64,000 nucleotides of DNA from Rhodopirellula sp. SM50 (GCF_002289565.1 NZ_NTFY01000020.1:1-64000); one strand, 5' to 3'; positions 19,517-28,696 are shown, counted from the stretch's first letter. Program-made: numbers and translations. Notes: generated from the letters alone by a model not told the origin.

Positions 19517-21367
19517 TCACAGCGCCTTTTCGAAGGCGTCTTCGCCCCCGACGATCGGCAGCGAAACGGAGGTACCGTCCAAGTCGATCGTCAACTGCGT
19601 TCCCGGAGTCGGATGCAGCGTGAAGTCCTTGTCGCTGGAAAAGATCATCAATCCGATCTGCTGGCCTTTGGGGATGACTTGATCGTCGGGTTGAAGATCA
19701 AACGACACCTCGTAAAACGTTCCCGGCTGCAACGGTTCGCTTTCGGTCATCGAGTTGCGGTTTTGCGGATCGGCCCAACCGCGGGTAATGATGTTGTCGG
19801 TGATCTTGGCGTTCTTGTCGTTGTTCCACGGCAACGACACCAGCCAGACCGACAGATTGGCGGCAGGTTTACTGCTGGACAGTTTGATCGTGACCCGAGG
19901 TGTTCCGGAAAGATGAATCGGCTTCTTGAACTCCGGGGTCGTGTAGATCAATCGGTGCTCGGTCCATTCGGCTTGAGCCAACGAGGCACCATCGAACGAA
20001 AAATTGTCGACCAGGATCTCGGTGCCGGCGTCTTGAGTCGCTTGCGTGCTCAGCGATCCCCGTTCGGGTGCCCCGCCGGACAAATAAAATGTGACCGGTG
20101 ACGCGTCTGGATTGGGGTAGTCCGGATAGGACGTCGGCTTGTCCTGCTTGTCGCCCTCGCGAACGATCCACGCACGCGGGTCCTTTTCGACACCGTTTTC
20201 GACGCCGTGCAAATAACGCGTGAACCAGCGATTCATCATTTTCATCGGCGGTGGTCCCCCGTGGCCGCCCTGATGGAAAAACGCCTGTGTCGGGACACCT
20301 TTTTTCTTGAGCGCCTCGTAGATTCGAACGCTGTGCTCGGGGACCACGTTCCAATCGTTGAAGGCATGAGCCATCAAGACGGCGGCCTTCAACGGTTCCA
20401 GATCATTCAAGTAGTCTCGCCCCGCCCAGAAATCGTTGTAGTCACCGTTGACCCGATCGAATTTCTTCAGCATCTCTTCATCGCGGACGGTGCAATCGCA
20501 GTACTCACGTCGTGCTTCATTACCGCTGTGAATGAAGTCGTACAGGTAGTCGATGTCTTCGCCCAAGTAACCGAACGGATGCCGCACCAGTCCGTTGGAT
20601 CGGTAGTAGTGATAGTACGACGTGTTGGGCGCGACCGGAATGATCGCTTCCAATCCATCCACGCCGGTTGTCGCCGCGGCCAGCGGGATCGTGCCGTTGT
20701 AGCTCGTCCCCGTCATGCCAACTTTGCCGGTGCACCAATCGGCGGTCACCTTTTCGTCGCCATCGGGAGACGTAAACCCATCGGCACGACCGCACAGCCA
20801 GTCGATCACCGCCTTGGGTGCCAGCGACTCGTTGTCGCCACCCACCGTCGGACAGCCCTGGGACAGTCCGGTCCCGGGTGACGACGAATGGACCACGATG
20901 TAGCCGCGTGGCACCCAGTCTTTTTCGTGCCGCTTGGAGATGATCGGACGCATCCCAGTTCGCTCGACGGCGTCAAAGTGTTTTCGTTCCGGTGGGTCCT
21001 CGCCGAGTTCCTGTCGCGGGTTCCAAAAATACTCGTCTCCCTTCGCGCCGGTGCCGGCAAAGTAGGGACTGGAGTTATAAACGACGGGCAACTTCAACCC
21101 TTCGCTCTCCGTTTGCCGGGGACGCGTCACGCTGACGTGCATCCGATCCAGCTTGTCGTCTCCGTCGGAATCAAACTCCGTTTCGACCCACAGATCGTGC
21201 CGGATCCAATAGTCCGAATCTTCAAACGCTTTGACGACCTGGGCTTCACCGTCTTTGAACACCGGCTTGGCCGGTTCCTCCGCCGTCGCGATCGATCGCC
21301 CGGCAGCGAGACAGGTGACCAGGCTGATACAAGCCAATGCGGTGCGCGTCAATCGAGAGGTGTGCAT
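19517..21367 (-). CDS. Secreted X-Pro dipeptidyl-peptidase (peptidase family S15)
   Basis: A 616-residue enzyme with a signal peptide (1-29, ending AGRSIATAEE). The alpha/beta-hydrolase core carries the nucleophile motif GTSYNG (serine near 223), the acid in AHAFNDWNV (near 337) and the histidine in HQGGHGG (near 369). The C-terminal jelly-roll domain of the family starts about residue 430. S15 enzymes remove X-Pro dipeptides or, in the CocE branch, hydrolyse esters and acylases. Export suggests breakdown of extracellular or periplasmic peptides. It stands alone on the minus strand, between the two DUF1501/DUF1553 pairs. Confidence 0.92.
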   Translation of the reverse strand: MHTSRLTRTALACISLVTCLAAGRSIATAEEPAKPVFKDGEAQVVKAFEDSDYWIRHDLWVETEFDSDGDDKLDRMHVSVTRPRQTESEGLKLPVVYNSSPYFAGTGAKGDEYFWNPRQELGEDPPERKHFDAVERTGMRPIISKRHEKDWVPRGYIVVHSSSPGTGLSQGCPTVGGDNESLAPKAVIDWLCGRADGFTSPDGDEKVTADWCTGKVGMTGTSYNGTIPLAAATTGVDGLEAIIPVAPNTSYYHYYRSNGLVRHPFGYLGEDIDYLYDFIHSGNEARREYCDCTVRDEEMLKKFDRVNGDYNDFWAGRDYLNDLEPLKAAVLMAHAFNDWNVVPEHSVRIYEALKKKGVPTQAFFHQGGHGGPPPMKMMNRWFTRYLHGVENGVEKDPRAWIVREGDKQDKPTSYPDYPNPDASPVTFYLSGGAPERGSLSTQATQDAGTEILVDNFSFDGASLAQAEWTEHRLIYTTPEFKKPIHLSGTPRVTIKLSSSKPAANLSVWLVSLPWNNDKNAKITDNIITRGWADPQNRNSMTESEPLQPGTFYEVSFDLQPDDQVIPKGQQIGLMIFSSDKDFTLHPTPGTQLTIDLDGTSVSLPIVGGEDAFEKAL

Positions 21368-21503
21368 TACGAATCTCTTTAGAAGTCAAACTTGAAGTTG
21401 GCACATGATGACGACACGGTTCGTTCAGGAATGCCGAATTGCCGTCAGCTGCTGCATTGTCGTAAAAACGAATGTTTCATCCAGGTCCTGGAGACGAAAG
21501 GGT

Positions 21504-21680
21504 CAAAAAATGGAGTGGTCAAAAAATTAGGACCATCTGAAAACCCTCTCCGCCTTCCTGCGGCCAGTTCCCTACCCACCAATCTTCCTACCCACCAATT
21601 TTTTGACCAACCAATTTTTTGACCAACCAATTTTTTGACCAACCAATTTTTTGACCAGCCAATTTTTTGACCAACCACTC
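21504..21680. repeat. ggtcaaaaaat inverted cluster with 16-bp tandem repeats
   Basis: Two direct ggtcaaaaaa units (21510-21536) face five exact-period 16-bp units aattttttgaccaacc at 21597-21676. Together they form a long potential hairpin in the 330-bp gap downstream of the second DUF1501 gene. The same ggtcaaaaaatgg words recur at 25804. No gene is seen. Confidence 0.9.
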
Positions 21681-21697
21681 TTCTTCCCCACCCCTCC

Positions 21698-23164
21698 TCA
21701 CGACCTGACAATGTCGCCAATCACGTTGCCGTGGACATCGGTCAGGCGGAAATAACGGCCTTGATAGCGGTACGTCAGCTGTTCGTGGTCGATGCCCAAT
21801 TGCGCCAGAATCGTGGCTTGCAAGTCATGGACGTGGACGGGTTTTTCGACCACGTTCACGCTGTACTCGTCGGTCTCGCCATACGTCATCCCCCCACGAA
21901 TGCCACCGCCGGCCATCCAGTACGTGAAACAATTCGGGTGGTGATCGCGTCCGTAAACCTTGTCCGTCAGTTTGCCCTGGCAGTAAACCGTTCGCCCGAA
22001 TTCGCCGCCCCAAATCACCAGCGTCTCATCGAGCATGCCGCGTTGCTTGAGGTCGCTCAGCAGGGCCGCGGTGGGTTGATCGGTGTCACGACATTGCGCG
22101 GGGACTTGTTTCGGGGCGTTGTTGTGGGCGTCCCACCCGCGGTGATAGAGTTGAATGAAACGAACGCCGCGTTCGGCCAAACGCCGCGCCAACAAACAGT
22201 TGTAGGCGTACTTGCCGACCTGCGTCGCCTGCGGCCCGTACAGGTCCAGAACAGATTGCGGTTCGTCGTTGACGTCGATCAATTCCGGCACACTCATTTG
22301 CATCCGGTACGCCAATTCGTACTGGGCGATCCGCGTGGCGATCGTCGGGTCATTGAACTGATCGGCGCGGTCTTGGTTCAACTTCTCGACCGAATCCAAC
22401 ATCCGTCGGCGCTGGGTGCGGGTCATTCCGGCGGGATTGTAGAGGTCCAGGATCGGGTCCCCCTGGCCGCGGAACTTCACGCCTTGAAACCGGCCTGGCA
22501 AGAAACCGGCGCCCCACAATCGGTCGTACAGCGGTTGGCCGGCTTTGGCAGATCCGTTGGACGTCATCGCGACGAACGCCGGCAGGTTCGCGTTCTCGGT
22601 GCCCAATCCATAATTCACCCAGGCACCCATGCTGGGGCGACCGGCGATCACCGATCCGGTCTGAAACAACGTTGCGGCTGGATCGTGGTTGATCGCTTCG
22701 GTGTGCATGCTCTTGATCACACAGATCTCATCGACGACCTTGGCCAAGTGCGGCAGGGTCTCGCTGAGCCAAAGCCCCGACTGCCCGTGCTGCTGAAACT
22801 TGAACGTGCTCGGCGCGACGGGAAACGAAGTCTGGCCCGATGTCATCGTCGTCTTTCGCTCGGCCGGATAGACCGACAGCGGCACCTCTTCACCGAACCG
22901 TTTGGCCAGCTGCGGTTTGTAATCGAACAGGTCCATCTGCGACGGGCCGCCCGACTGGAACAAATAGATCACCCGTTTGGCCTTGGGAGCGATCGTGGCA
23001 AAGGCCGACGCGTCTCCCGCCGGCAATCCGTTCGCTTCGGCCGCACCGAGCAGGTTTCCCCCGCCAAGCAGGGTCCCAGCCGCGATCGATCCCAGCCCCA
23101 ACGTGCTACCGGACAGAAACGCTCGTCGGTTGTGTCGTCGCTTGAATTCTTCCAAGGGGTTCAT
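21698..23164 (-). CDS. DUF1501 domain protein (copy 2)
   Basis: A 488-residue DUF1501 protein from the ATG at 23164; the in-frame TTG five codons upstream is not preferred. It has an RR-containing export signal (RRAFLSGSTLGLGSIAAG, about 14-31), KAKRVIYLFQSGGPSQMDLF and the family block IWGGEFGRTVYCQG. Its ATG lies 1 base from the stop of the DUF1553 gene, so the two are almost certainly co-translated. It is only distantly similar to copy 1 (13009-14412), so the pair looks like an old duplication and not a recent one. Confidence 0.92.
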   Translation of the reverse strand: MNPLEEFKRRHNRRAFLSGSTLGLGSIAAGTLLGGGNLLGAAEANGLPAGDASAFATIAPKAKRVIYLFQSGGPSQMDLFDYKPQLAKRFGEEVPLSVYPAERKTTMTSGQTSFPVAPSTFKFQQHGQSGLWLSETLPHLAKVVDEICVIKSMHTEAINHDPAATLFQTGSVIAGRPSMGAWVNYGLGTENANLPAFVAMTSNGSAKAGQPLYDRLWGAGFLPGRFQGVKFRGQGDPILDLYNPAGMTRTQRRRMLDSVEKLNQDRADQFNDPTIATRIAQYELAYRMQMSVPELIDVNDEPQSVLDLYGPQATQVGKYAYNCLLARRLAERGVRFIQLYHRGWDAHNNAPKQVPAQCRDTDQPTAALLSDLKQRGMLDETLVIWGGEFGRTVYCQGKLTDKVYGRDHHPNCFTYWMAGGGIRGGMTYGETDEYSVNVVEKPVHVHDLQATILAQLGIDHEQLTYRYQGRYFRLTDVHGNVIGDIVRS

Positions 23165-23165
23165 G

Positions 23166-25478
23166 TCAATTCTCCGCAATGGCCTCGTCGAGGTTCAAGA
23201 TCGTATTGGCGACCAGTGTCAGCGCAGCCAATGTGCTCGGGTCCAACCCCGGCGTGTTGGGTGTTTCTCCGACGGACAGCAATTGCCGCGTCGCCTCGGT
23301 GTGCTGTTGAAAATCGTCGTGATAGACATTGAAGTCATCGACCAGGACGGCCAGCTCTTCCGGGCTCGGTTGTCGACTGGTCACCAACCGGAACGCCAAC
23401 GCGATTCGCCGCGGGGGCGTCATTGCGTCGGGTTTCATCACCCGTTCGGCCAGATGCCGAGCCGCTTCGACGAAAGTGATGTTGTTCATCATCGTCAACG
23501 CTTGCAGCGGCGTGGTCGTTTCGTCGCTTCGTACGATACAGGTTTCACGTGCGGCGGCGTTAAAGGCCATCATCGTCGGTGGCGGAACCGTCCGTCGCCA
23601 ATACGTGTACATGCTGCGTCGATAAAGTTTTTCGCCCGTGTCCTGTTTGTACTTCGCGTTCGAAATACTGCTCCAGATCGCCGGCGGCATGTACGGCTTG
23701 ACCGAAGGCCCGCCGATCGCATCGCTCAACAAACCGCTAGCGAAGAGCACCGAATCGCGGATCGCAAATGGCGAGAGACGTTTTCTGGGGCCGCGAGCCA
23801 ACCAGCGATTTTCCGGATCGCGTTCACGCAACTCGTCGGACGCAGAAGACTGCTGACGGTAGGTTGCGCTGGTCACGACCAATCGGTGCATCGCCTTGAC
23901 ATCCCATCGGCTACGAATGAACTCCGTTGCCAACCAATCGAGCAACTTCGGATGGCTGGGCAGTTCTCCTTGCACGCCAAAGTTCTCGCTGGTCTTGACC
24001 AGACCGACGCCGAAGTGGTGCTGCCACAGACGGTTGATCGTCACGCGTGCCGTCAGTGGGTGATCGGGATCGACCAGCCAACGGGCGAGCCCCAGCCGAT
24101 TGCGCGGCCAGTCCTCGTTCCACGCCCCCAAGACCGGCGGCGTGGCGGGCTCCAGTTTTTCCGACGTGTCCGGATTGTCATACTGCCCCCGTTCCAATCG
24201 ATACGTGTCGCGTGGTTGATCCAGCTCGTGCAGCACCATCACGGTGTCTTCGCCGCCCGGTTGCGGACGCGGCACCGACGTCTGCACCACCTTGATCTTG
24301 ACGGGATCTGGAACGACGAACTCCAAGTCATCTTCGGAAAGGCTCGGCCATGTCTGGGGTACCTTGATAAACGGCGGGCTGTTGCCGTTGTTGGGACCGA
24401 GCCCGGCTTCATCGATGTTGTTGAAGAACGCGAACAGGCTGTAGAAATCTTTCTGTGAGATCGGGTCGTACTTGTGGTCGTGGCAACGCGAACAAGTCAT
24501 CGTCAGCCCCAGGAATACGGTGCCGGTCGTTTCCACCCGGTCGGCGACGTATTCAACGATCCATTCATCCGGAATCGAGCCGCCTTCGGAATTGATGCGG
24601 TGATTGCGGTTGAATCCCGTCGCGACTTGAGTCAAGAAATTTCGATCGGGCAGCAAGTCACCCGCCATCTGCTCGATGACGAATCGATCGAACGGCATGT
24701 TGTCGTTCAAGGCGTTGATCAACCAATCGCGCCAGACCCACATGTAGCGGAGCCGATCGTTTTGGTAGCCATCGGTATCGGCAAACCGAGACGCTTCGAG
24801 CCAATCGACGGCCATGTGTTCGCCGTAGCGTGGTGATTCGAGCAACCGGTCCACCGCCCGCTCGTAGGCGCCTCCGGAACGGTCGTTCAAGAACGTATCA
24901 AGTTCTTCTATGGTCGGAGGCAAACCGGTCAGATCAAAACTGACGCGGCGCAGCAACGTCGCTCGATCAGCCGGCGGCGATGGACTCAATCCCTCCGATT
25001 CCATTCGGGCCAGCACAAATCGATCGATCGGGTTTTGTGGCCAGCGGCTATCTTCCACCGCTGGCAGATCGGGACGCAGCGGCGGAATGAAGGCCCAGTG
25101 CCGATCGTCCTGGGGCCAGTCTGCGCCCTCGGCTAGCCATCGTTTCAACGTTTCGCGATCCCGGCGTCGCAAGCGTCGATTGGAATCCGGCGGCGGCATT
25201 CGCACGTCTGGATCGTCGCTGGTCAGACGCTCCAGCATGTCGCCGGAGGACAGCACGCCAGAATCCAGTGCCTCCTGGCGATCATCCAGTCGAAACCCGC
25301 CCTCGCGCGCATTGGCATCGGGACCATGGCAGTGGTAACAGGCATCGGACAGGATCGGCCGGATGTCGGCGGCAAAATCAAGCGTCGCGGGAGATTGCGG
25401 ATCGGCGCCATGCATGGGGCGGCCAAAGCCAACCAGCAGAACCGCCAGTGATGAAACTGCGACTCGAATGGAATTCAC
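23166..25478 (-). CDS. PSCyt1-DUF1549-DUF1553 protein (copy 2)
   Basis: About 770 residues. No ATG is available; the likely starts are the GTG at 25478 or the TTG at 25484, both giving a signal peptide (RVAVSSLAVLLVGFGRP). PSCyt1 has CYHCH near residue 50, DUF1549 lies at about 165-370 and DUF1553 at about 470-720 (NRLWQHHFGVGLVKTSENFG). It lacks the beta-rich insert of copy 1, which explains the 290-residue difference. It forms an operon with the following DUF1501 gene. Function is unknown; a c-type haem is suggested by the CXXCH motif. Confidence 0.92.
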   Translation of the reverse strand: MNSIRVAVSSLAVLLVGFGRPMHGADPQSPATLDFAADIRPILSDACYHCHGPDANAREGGFRLDDRQEALDSGVLSSGDMLERLTSDDPDVRMPPPDSNRRLRRRDRETLKRWLAEGADWPQDDRHWAFIPPLRPDLPAVEDSRWPQNPIDRFVLARMESEGLSPSPPADRATLLRRVSFDLTGLPPTIEELDTFLNDRSGGAYERAVDRLLESPRYGEHMAVDWLEASRFADTDGYQNDRLRYMWVWRDWLINALNDNMPFDRFVIEQMAGDLLPDRNFLTQVATGFNRNHRINSEGGSIPDEWIVEYVADRVETTGTVFLGLTMTCSRCHDHKYDPISQKDFYSLFAFFNNIDEAGLGPNNGNSPPFIKVPQTWPSLSEDDLEFVVPDPVKIKVVQTSVPRPQPGGEDTVMVLHELDQPRDTYRLERGQYDNPDTSEKLEPATPPVLGAWNEDWPRNRLGLARWLVDPDHPLTARVTINRLWQHHFGVGLVKTSENFGVQGELPSHPKLLDWLATEFIRSRWDVKAMHRLVVTSATYRQQSSASDELRERDPENRWLARGPRKRLSPFAIRDSVLFASGLLSDAIGGPSVKPYMPPAIWSSISNAKYKQDTGEKLYRRSMYTYWRRTVPPPTMMAFNAAARETCIVRSDETTTPLQALTMMNNITFVEAARHLAERVMKPDAMTPPRRIALAFRLVTSRQPSPEELAVLVDDFNVYHDDFQQHTEATRQLLSVGETPNTPGLDPSTLAALTLVANTILNLDEAIAEN

Positions 25479-25499
25479 GTTCAAAAAGACTCACAGAAT

Positions 25500-25880
25500 G
25501 GGAGTGCAACCGGAGCGGTCGGGCGAGCCCGCTCGGCGAGAGAGCGGGTGAAGGTGGGCGCGCGTGACGAGCGAAACGCATCTCCCATGATACACCTAAA
25601 CGACCGGGCGCTCGCGCTATTTCCCGTCGATCATTCGCTCGATCAAGCAAAGGCTGCATGCCAACCGTTTCTCACCACGGTCATACCCTTGAACCTGCCA
25701 CACGGAAATCCGTGCCCAAAAACGCGTTATGGACGAGACGATAAAGAAACGCGGCTCCGGCGCCAGGTCAATCCACCGGAGCGTCGGAGCGGTCCAGGCG
25801 AGGGTGGTCAAAAAATGGGGTGGTCAAAAAATCACTCTCCGCCGCTCTCATTTTTTGACCACGAAATCTTTTGACCACCT
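25500..25880. repeat. Gene-poor stretch with interspersed repeats
   Basis: 25509-25555 carries a palindromic gcccgctcggcgagagagcg element, and 25804-25879 carries two ggtggtcaaaaaatg units facing two ttttttgaccac units, the family seen at 21504. Several open frames cross the stretch but none has a credible protein. From 25880 to 26103 I see only what may be the leader of the small gene at 26104. Confidence 0.75.
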
Positions 25881-26103
25881 CTTCCTCAACCCATAGCCCC
25901 CTCTGCCGCCAACGCCGGGGTGCGCGGCTGATCCGCTTCTTCCCCGATCCCGACGCCCAATCTTGACCTTGACCCCGACACGCCCTACCATCGGGTGGCA
26001 GGAGATATTCCGCAGTCCAACCGAGGAATATGTACTTTTTACCTCAGTCGGACCACCAATAATTAAATGTTCGCCGACTGAATCCCGGCACCTGGCCACG
26101 TGT

Positions 26104-26322
26104 ATGAGCGAAGAATCCAACGACGAACAAACATCCGTGCAGAGACCGCAGTTTTCGCTCCGCACGCTGTTCAAGATCACGACATACTCCGCAGTCCTTA
26201 TCTACATCGTCTGGAACTCATGGGATCATTTGGGATTAACTTTGATCGTATTCATCCTAATGTCTCCATTCATCTTCTTTGCCGAGATCGTTGACTTGGT
26301 GCTGGGCGTAAAGAAGCGATGA
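26104..26322 (+). CDS. Small FSLRTLF-type membrane protein
   Basis: A 72-residue protein with RPQFSLRTLFKITTYSAVL followed by two hydrophobic helices (about 27-42 and 45-64) and a basic end (GVKKR). The FSLRTL(L/F) opening before a membrane helix is frequent in small planctomycete proteins of unknown role. The ATG at 26104 is chosen because the open frame upstream is not protein-like. It is the first plus-strand gene of the cassette-like region. Confidence 0.65.
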   Translation: MSEESNDEQTSVQRPQFSLRTLFKITTYSAVLIYIVWNSWDHLGLTLIVFILMSPFIFFAEIVDLVLGVKKR

Positions 26323-26450
26323 CATGGTCGACGCTGCATTCGGAATCCTGTCGCGTTGTCACCCGCGGCATCCTATAATGAAATCACATGCGGCCTTGTT
26401 GCCGAACCGACTGCAACTCACGTCTTCTCCCGCGGCGACTGTCGTAAAGC

Positions 26451-26540
26451 GGCGAACAATGGGTTGCAACGGAGGCCGCGAGTTGACGTTTTTGAAGTGG
26501 AGAGTCGTTCGCGCGGCCCCGCTGAACCCTGCCGTTCACG
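26451..26540 (+). mobile_element. attC-like imperfect palindrome 1
   Basis: Left side ggcgaacaatgggttgcaac then ggaggccgcg pairs with right side gcggccccgctgaaccctgc then cgttcac, with a 30-bp loop region. The AAC/GTT ends, the GGGTT/AACCC second box and unpaired bases on one side resemble an integron attC site. The right box GTTCACG does not fully fit the GTTRRRY consensus, so the call is an inference. Confidence 0.55.
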
Positions 26541-26745
26541 CTGCTAACCGACGCCTGACGACAGCGCCCACTTCTTCTTTTGCGTCTTCTCGCGTTCTTT
26601 TGTGGCATTTGATTCGCCGTCGTTGGATCGTGACCCGGAGGACGCCCACCGGATTTCATCGAACCTCTGTTTCCTGAGATTCGCATTTGATGTCACGGTT
26701 CGATAGGTACGCAGTCGACTCGGCCGAGGAAGACAAACCGACGCC
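26531..26745. repeat. 215-bp direct repeat E, copy 1
   Basis: From gccgttcacgctgctaaccg to cgaggaagacaaaccgacgc, nearly identical to 27951-28165. It starts at the right box of the attC-like palindrome and ends before the gene leader. It contains cttcttcttttgcgtcttct and cgttggatcgtgacccggag. No frame is conserved with protein character, so it is non-coding. Confidence 0.9.
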
Positions 26746-26814
26746 TGTCGATCCCAACGCTGACAACCGACGCCTGAAGTGCCGACCGCTGATTGGGATA
26801 CTGAATTTCCCTTG

Positions 26815-26966
26815 GCGATTCCGATCGAGTACATTGATCGTCAACGGAGATGCTCAAGCTGTCGTCGCGGCCGACCGCGTGAACCAAGTGGTGCACCGCC
26901 GTCGACGAGTTGAGTTTGTTTTTGAGATCAGGTCGATCGCGCCGACGCGGTGACCACCGCCGTTAT
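26815..26966. repeat. 150-bp pre-gene repeat D, copy 1
   Basis: gattccgatcgagtacattg through gcgccgacgcggtgaccacc lies directly upstream of the TIR gene and matches 28504-28656 upstream of the next gene; a more diverged version lies at 32070-32165. The constant position 20-75 bp before gene starts suggests a promoter, leader or recombination boundary. Confidence 0.85.
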
Positions 26967-26984
26967 TTGCATTAGGAGTAATCA

Positions 26985-27872
26985 TTGAGAAAATGGGATG
27001 TTTTCGTCTGTCACGCGAGCGAAGACAAAAGTACGTTCGTCGAGCCGCTCGCCGACTGCTTACGCGAGCTGTCAGTTCGAGTATGGTTTGACAAGCACAT
27101 CCTTCGACCGGGAGATCGCCTGAGTGAGAAGATCGCTACTGGGCTGGCGCAATGCCGTTCAGGGTGCCTAGTCTTAAGCCAATCGTTCATTGGTAAACCA
27201 TGGACTCGATACGAAATGAGCGGCCTAGTGAATCGCTTCGTCGAGGAAGACATGAGGCTCATTCCGGTTTGGCTTGACGTTTCGCGAGCGGAAGTCGCTG
27301 CCTTGAACCCAGCGTTAGCGGATCTATACGCGATTTCAGCGGATCCTTCGCAAATGGAAGATACTGCGATTGAAATATTGAAAACGATTCGGCCGCAATT
27401 GTACGAAAATCTCACACTCCTCTCGCAGATAGACACCGCACCATCTAGGTCTTCCAGAGCGCCCCGAACGGACATAGTCGAATCCTCGATTCGACATCAC
27501 GATTTGAGCGAGGCCTTACGTGTGCGGATTCAAAATATCTGGATTCAGCTGCAACCAGACCTTGGTACGTCATTGGCCGATTGGATTGAGGGTTTTCAGC
27601 GTGAGCTGCGCCCGGAACGAGAGGTGTCTATTTGGGAACGTATTGCGTCGGCCCACTGGTGCGCTTTAACAAAATTTGAAAGCATCGGTGACGATGCAAG
27701 ATCCGAGCTTCTCGGTGTTCTCGTCTCGCTTTTTAGCGGCGGTTCGGAGTCCGTCCTCGACAAGGCGCAAGATGGTAAACTGCAAGAACCATTGGTGCGT
27801 GCGGCGATCGACGCTTGGCTTCACCACGTCCCTGAACTCACGATTACGGATGTCGAAGAAGGCGGCAAATAA
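26985..27872 (+). CDS. TIR-domain protein with uncharacterised C-terminal domain
   Basis: A 295-residue protein starting at TTG 26985, with an aggag site 6 bp upstream. Residues 4-140 form a TIR_2-type domain: DVFVCHASEDK, the BB-loop region WFDKHILRPGDRL, LSQSFIGKPW and a WTRYE motif whose E77 sits where NAD-cleaving TIRs have their catalytic glutamate. The C-terminal part (about 150-295, alpha-helical, HHDLSEALRVRIQNIWIQL) is not recognised. Bacterial TIR proteins are often NADases in anti-phage or signalling systems. Here it is flanked by two near-identical 215-bp repeats, and its stop codon lies inside an attC-like palindrome. Function as a defence effector is inference. Confidence 0.87.
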   Translation: MRKWDVFVCHASEDKSTFVEPLADCLRELSVRVWFDKHILRPGDRLSEKIATGLAQCRSGCLVLSQSFIGKPWTRYEMSGLVNRFVEEDMRLIPVWLDVSRAEVAALNPALADLYAISADPSQMEDTAIEILKTIRPQLYENLTLLSQIDTAPSRSSRAPRTDIVESSIRHHDLSEALRVRIQNIWIQLQPDLGTSLADWIEGFQRELRPEREVSIWERIASAHWCALTKFESIGDDARSELLGVLVSLFSGGSESVLDKAQDGKLQEPLVRAAIDAWLHHVPELTITDVEEGGK

Positions 27873-27960
27873 CCATGGGTTGTTACGGAGCGGCGGTGCC
27901 ACGCTTTTTCGGTTTGCTTGCAAGTCAACTGCCGCCGCCCGCAAAACCCTACCGTTCACG
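27865..27960 (+). mobile_element. attC-like imperfect palindrome 2
   Basis: ggcaaataaccatgggttgt then gcggcggtg pairs with ctgccgccgcccgcaaaacc then ctaccgttc. The TAA stop of the TIR gene is part of the left TAAC box, as often seen in integron cassettes. The loop is about 25 bp. Same geometry as palindrome 1 but with different stem sequence. Confidence 0.6.
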
Positions 27961-28165
27961 CTGCTGATCCACGCCTGACGACAGCGCCCCCTTCTTCTTT
28001 TGCGTCTTCTCGCGTTCTTTTGTGGCAATTGATTCGCCGTCGTTGGATCGTGACCCGGAGGACGCCCACCGGAATTCGTCGGACCTCTGTTTCCTGGAAT
28101 TCGCATTTGATGTCATGGTTCGATAGGTGCGCGGTCGACTCGGCCGACAAAAACGAACCGACGCC
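27951..28165. repeat. 215-bp direct repeat E, copy 2
   Basis: Near-identical to 26531-26745, with a few substitutions (for example gctgatccacgcc for gctaaccgacgcc). Copies 1 and 2 bracket the TIR gene, 1420 bp apart, in direct orientation. Confidence 0.9.
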
Positions 28166-28226
28166 CGAAATGGTGACTGCTTAGTGTTTCCGAATCCAAA
28201 AGGATCGATGGAGCGGATTTGGCTGA

Positions 28227-28452
28227 CGGGGCAATGTGTCTTAGGCCCGGAGGGCCGGTAGAGTGTCTGCCGGTGGCGTCAGCCACCGGGGTGGATTCAA
28301 AGGAATACTCAAGGCCCAGCGGGCCGACACAATGCCCGGGATTGGAGTGGACCGAGAGACCCATTGTGCCGGCCTTTTAGGCCTCAGCAAATCCATATCT
28401 TTCGATACCGGTGGCTGACACCACCGGCAAGCATTGTGCCAGCCCTTTGGGC
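28227..28452. repeat. Two-armed palindrome cluster
   Basis: ggcccggagggcc, gccggtggcgtcagccaccgg and caaggcccagcgggccgaca on the left are mirrored by attgtgccggccttttaggc, accggtggctgacaccaccg and attgtgccagccctttgggc on the right. It is a composite of small hairpins like those at 12.4 and 31.7 kb. No gene is present. Confidence 0.8.
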
Positions 28453-28503
28453 TTCATCCCGACTCCGCAACGAAATTGGTGCAGCAAGGGGAGTTAAATT
28501 TTT

Positions 28504-28656
28504 CACAGCGATCCCGATCGAGTACATTGGCCGTCAGCGGCGATGGTTCGGGCTGTCGTCGCCGGACGCGTGAACCATGTGGTGCACCGCAGTCGGCGAG
28601 TTGAGTTTGTTTTTGAGTTCTGGTCGATCGCGCCGACGCGGTGACCACCGCCGTTC
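28504..28656. repeat. 150-bp pre-gene repeat D, copy 2
   Basis: gatcccgatcgagtacattg through gcgccgacgcggtgaccacc, closely matching 26815-26966, sits just upstream of the secreted-protein gene. Confidence 0.85.
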
Positions 28657-28696
28657 TGGCAACGCACTGAAGCCACAAATGCAGAAGGCACAGAAC

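Noticed and set aside
22977-24458. Plus-strand frame of 493 codons
   Set aside because: It is the antisense shadow of the DUF1501 and DUF1553 genes with biased composition.
26815-26966. Sigma-70 promoter inside repeat D (ttggcg ... tacatt)
   Set aside because: The spacing is only 12 bp and the motif is not kept in the other copies, so it is not reported as a promoter.
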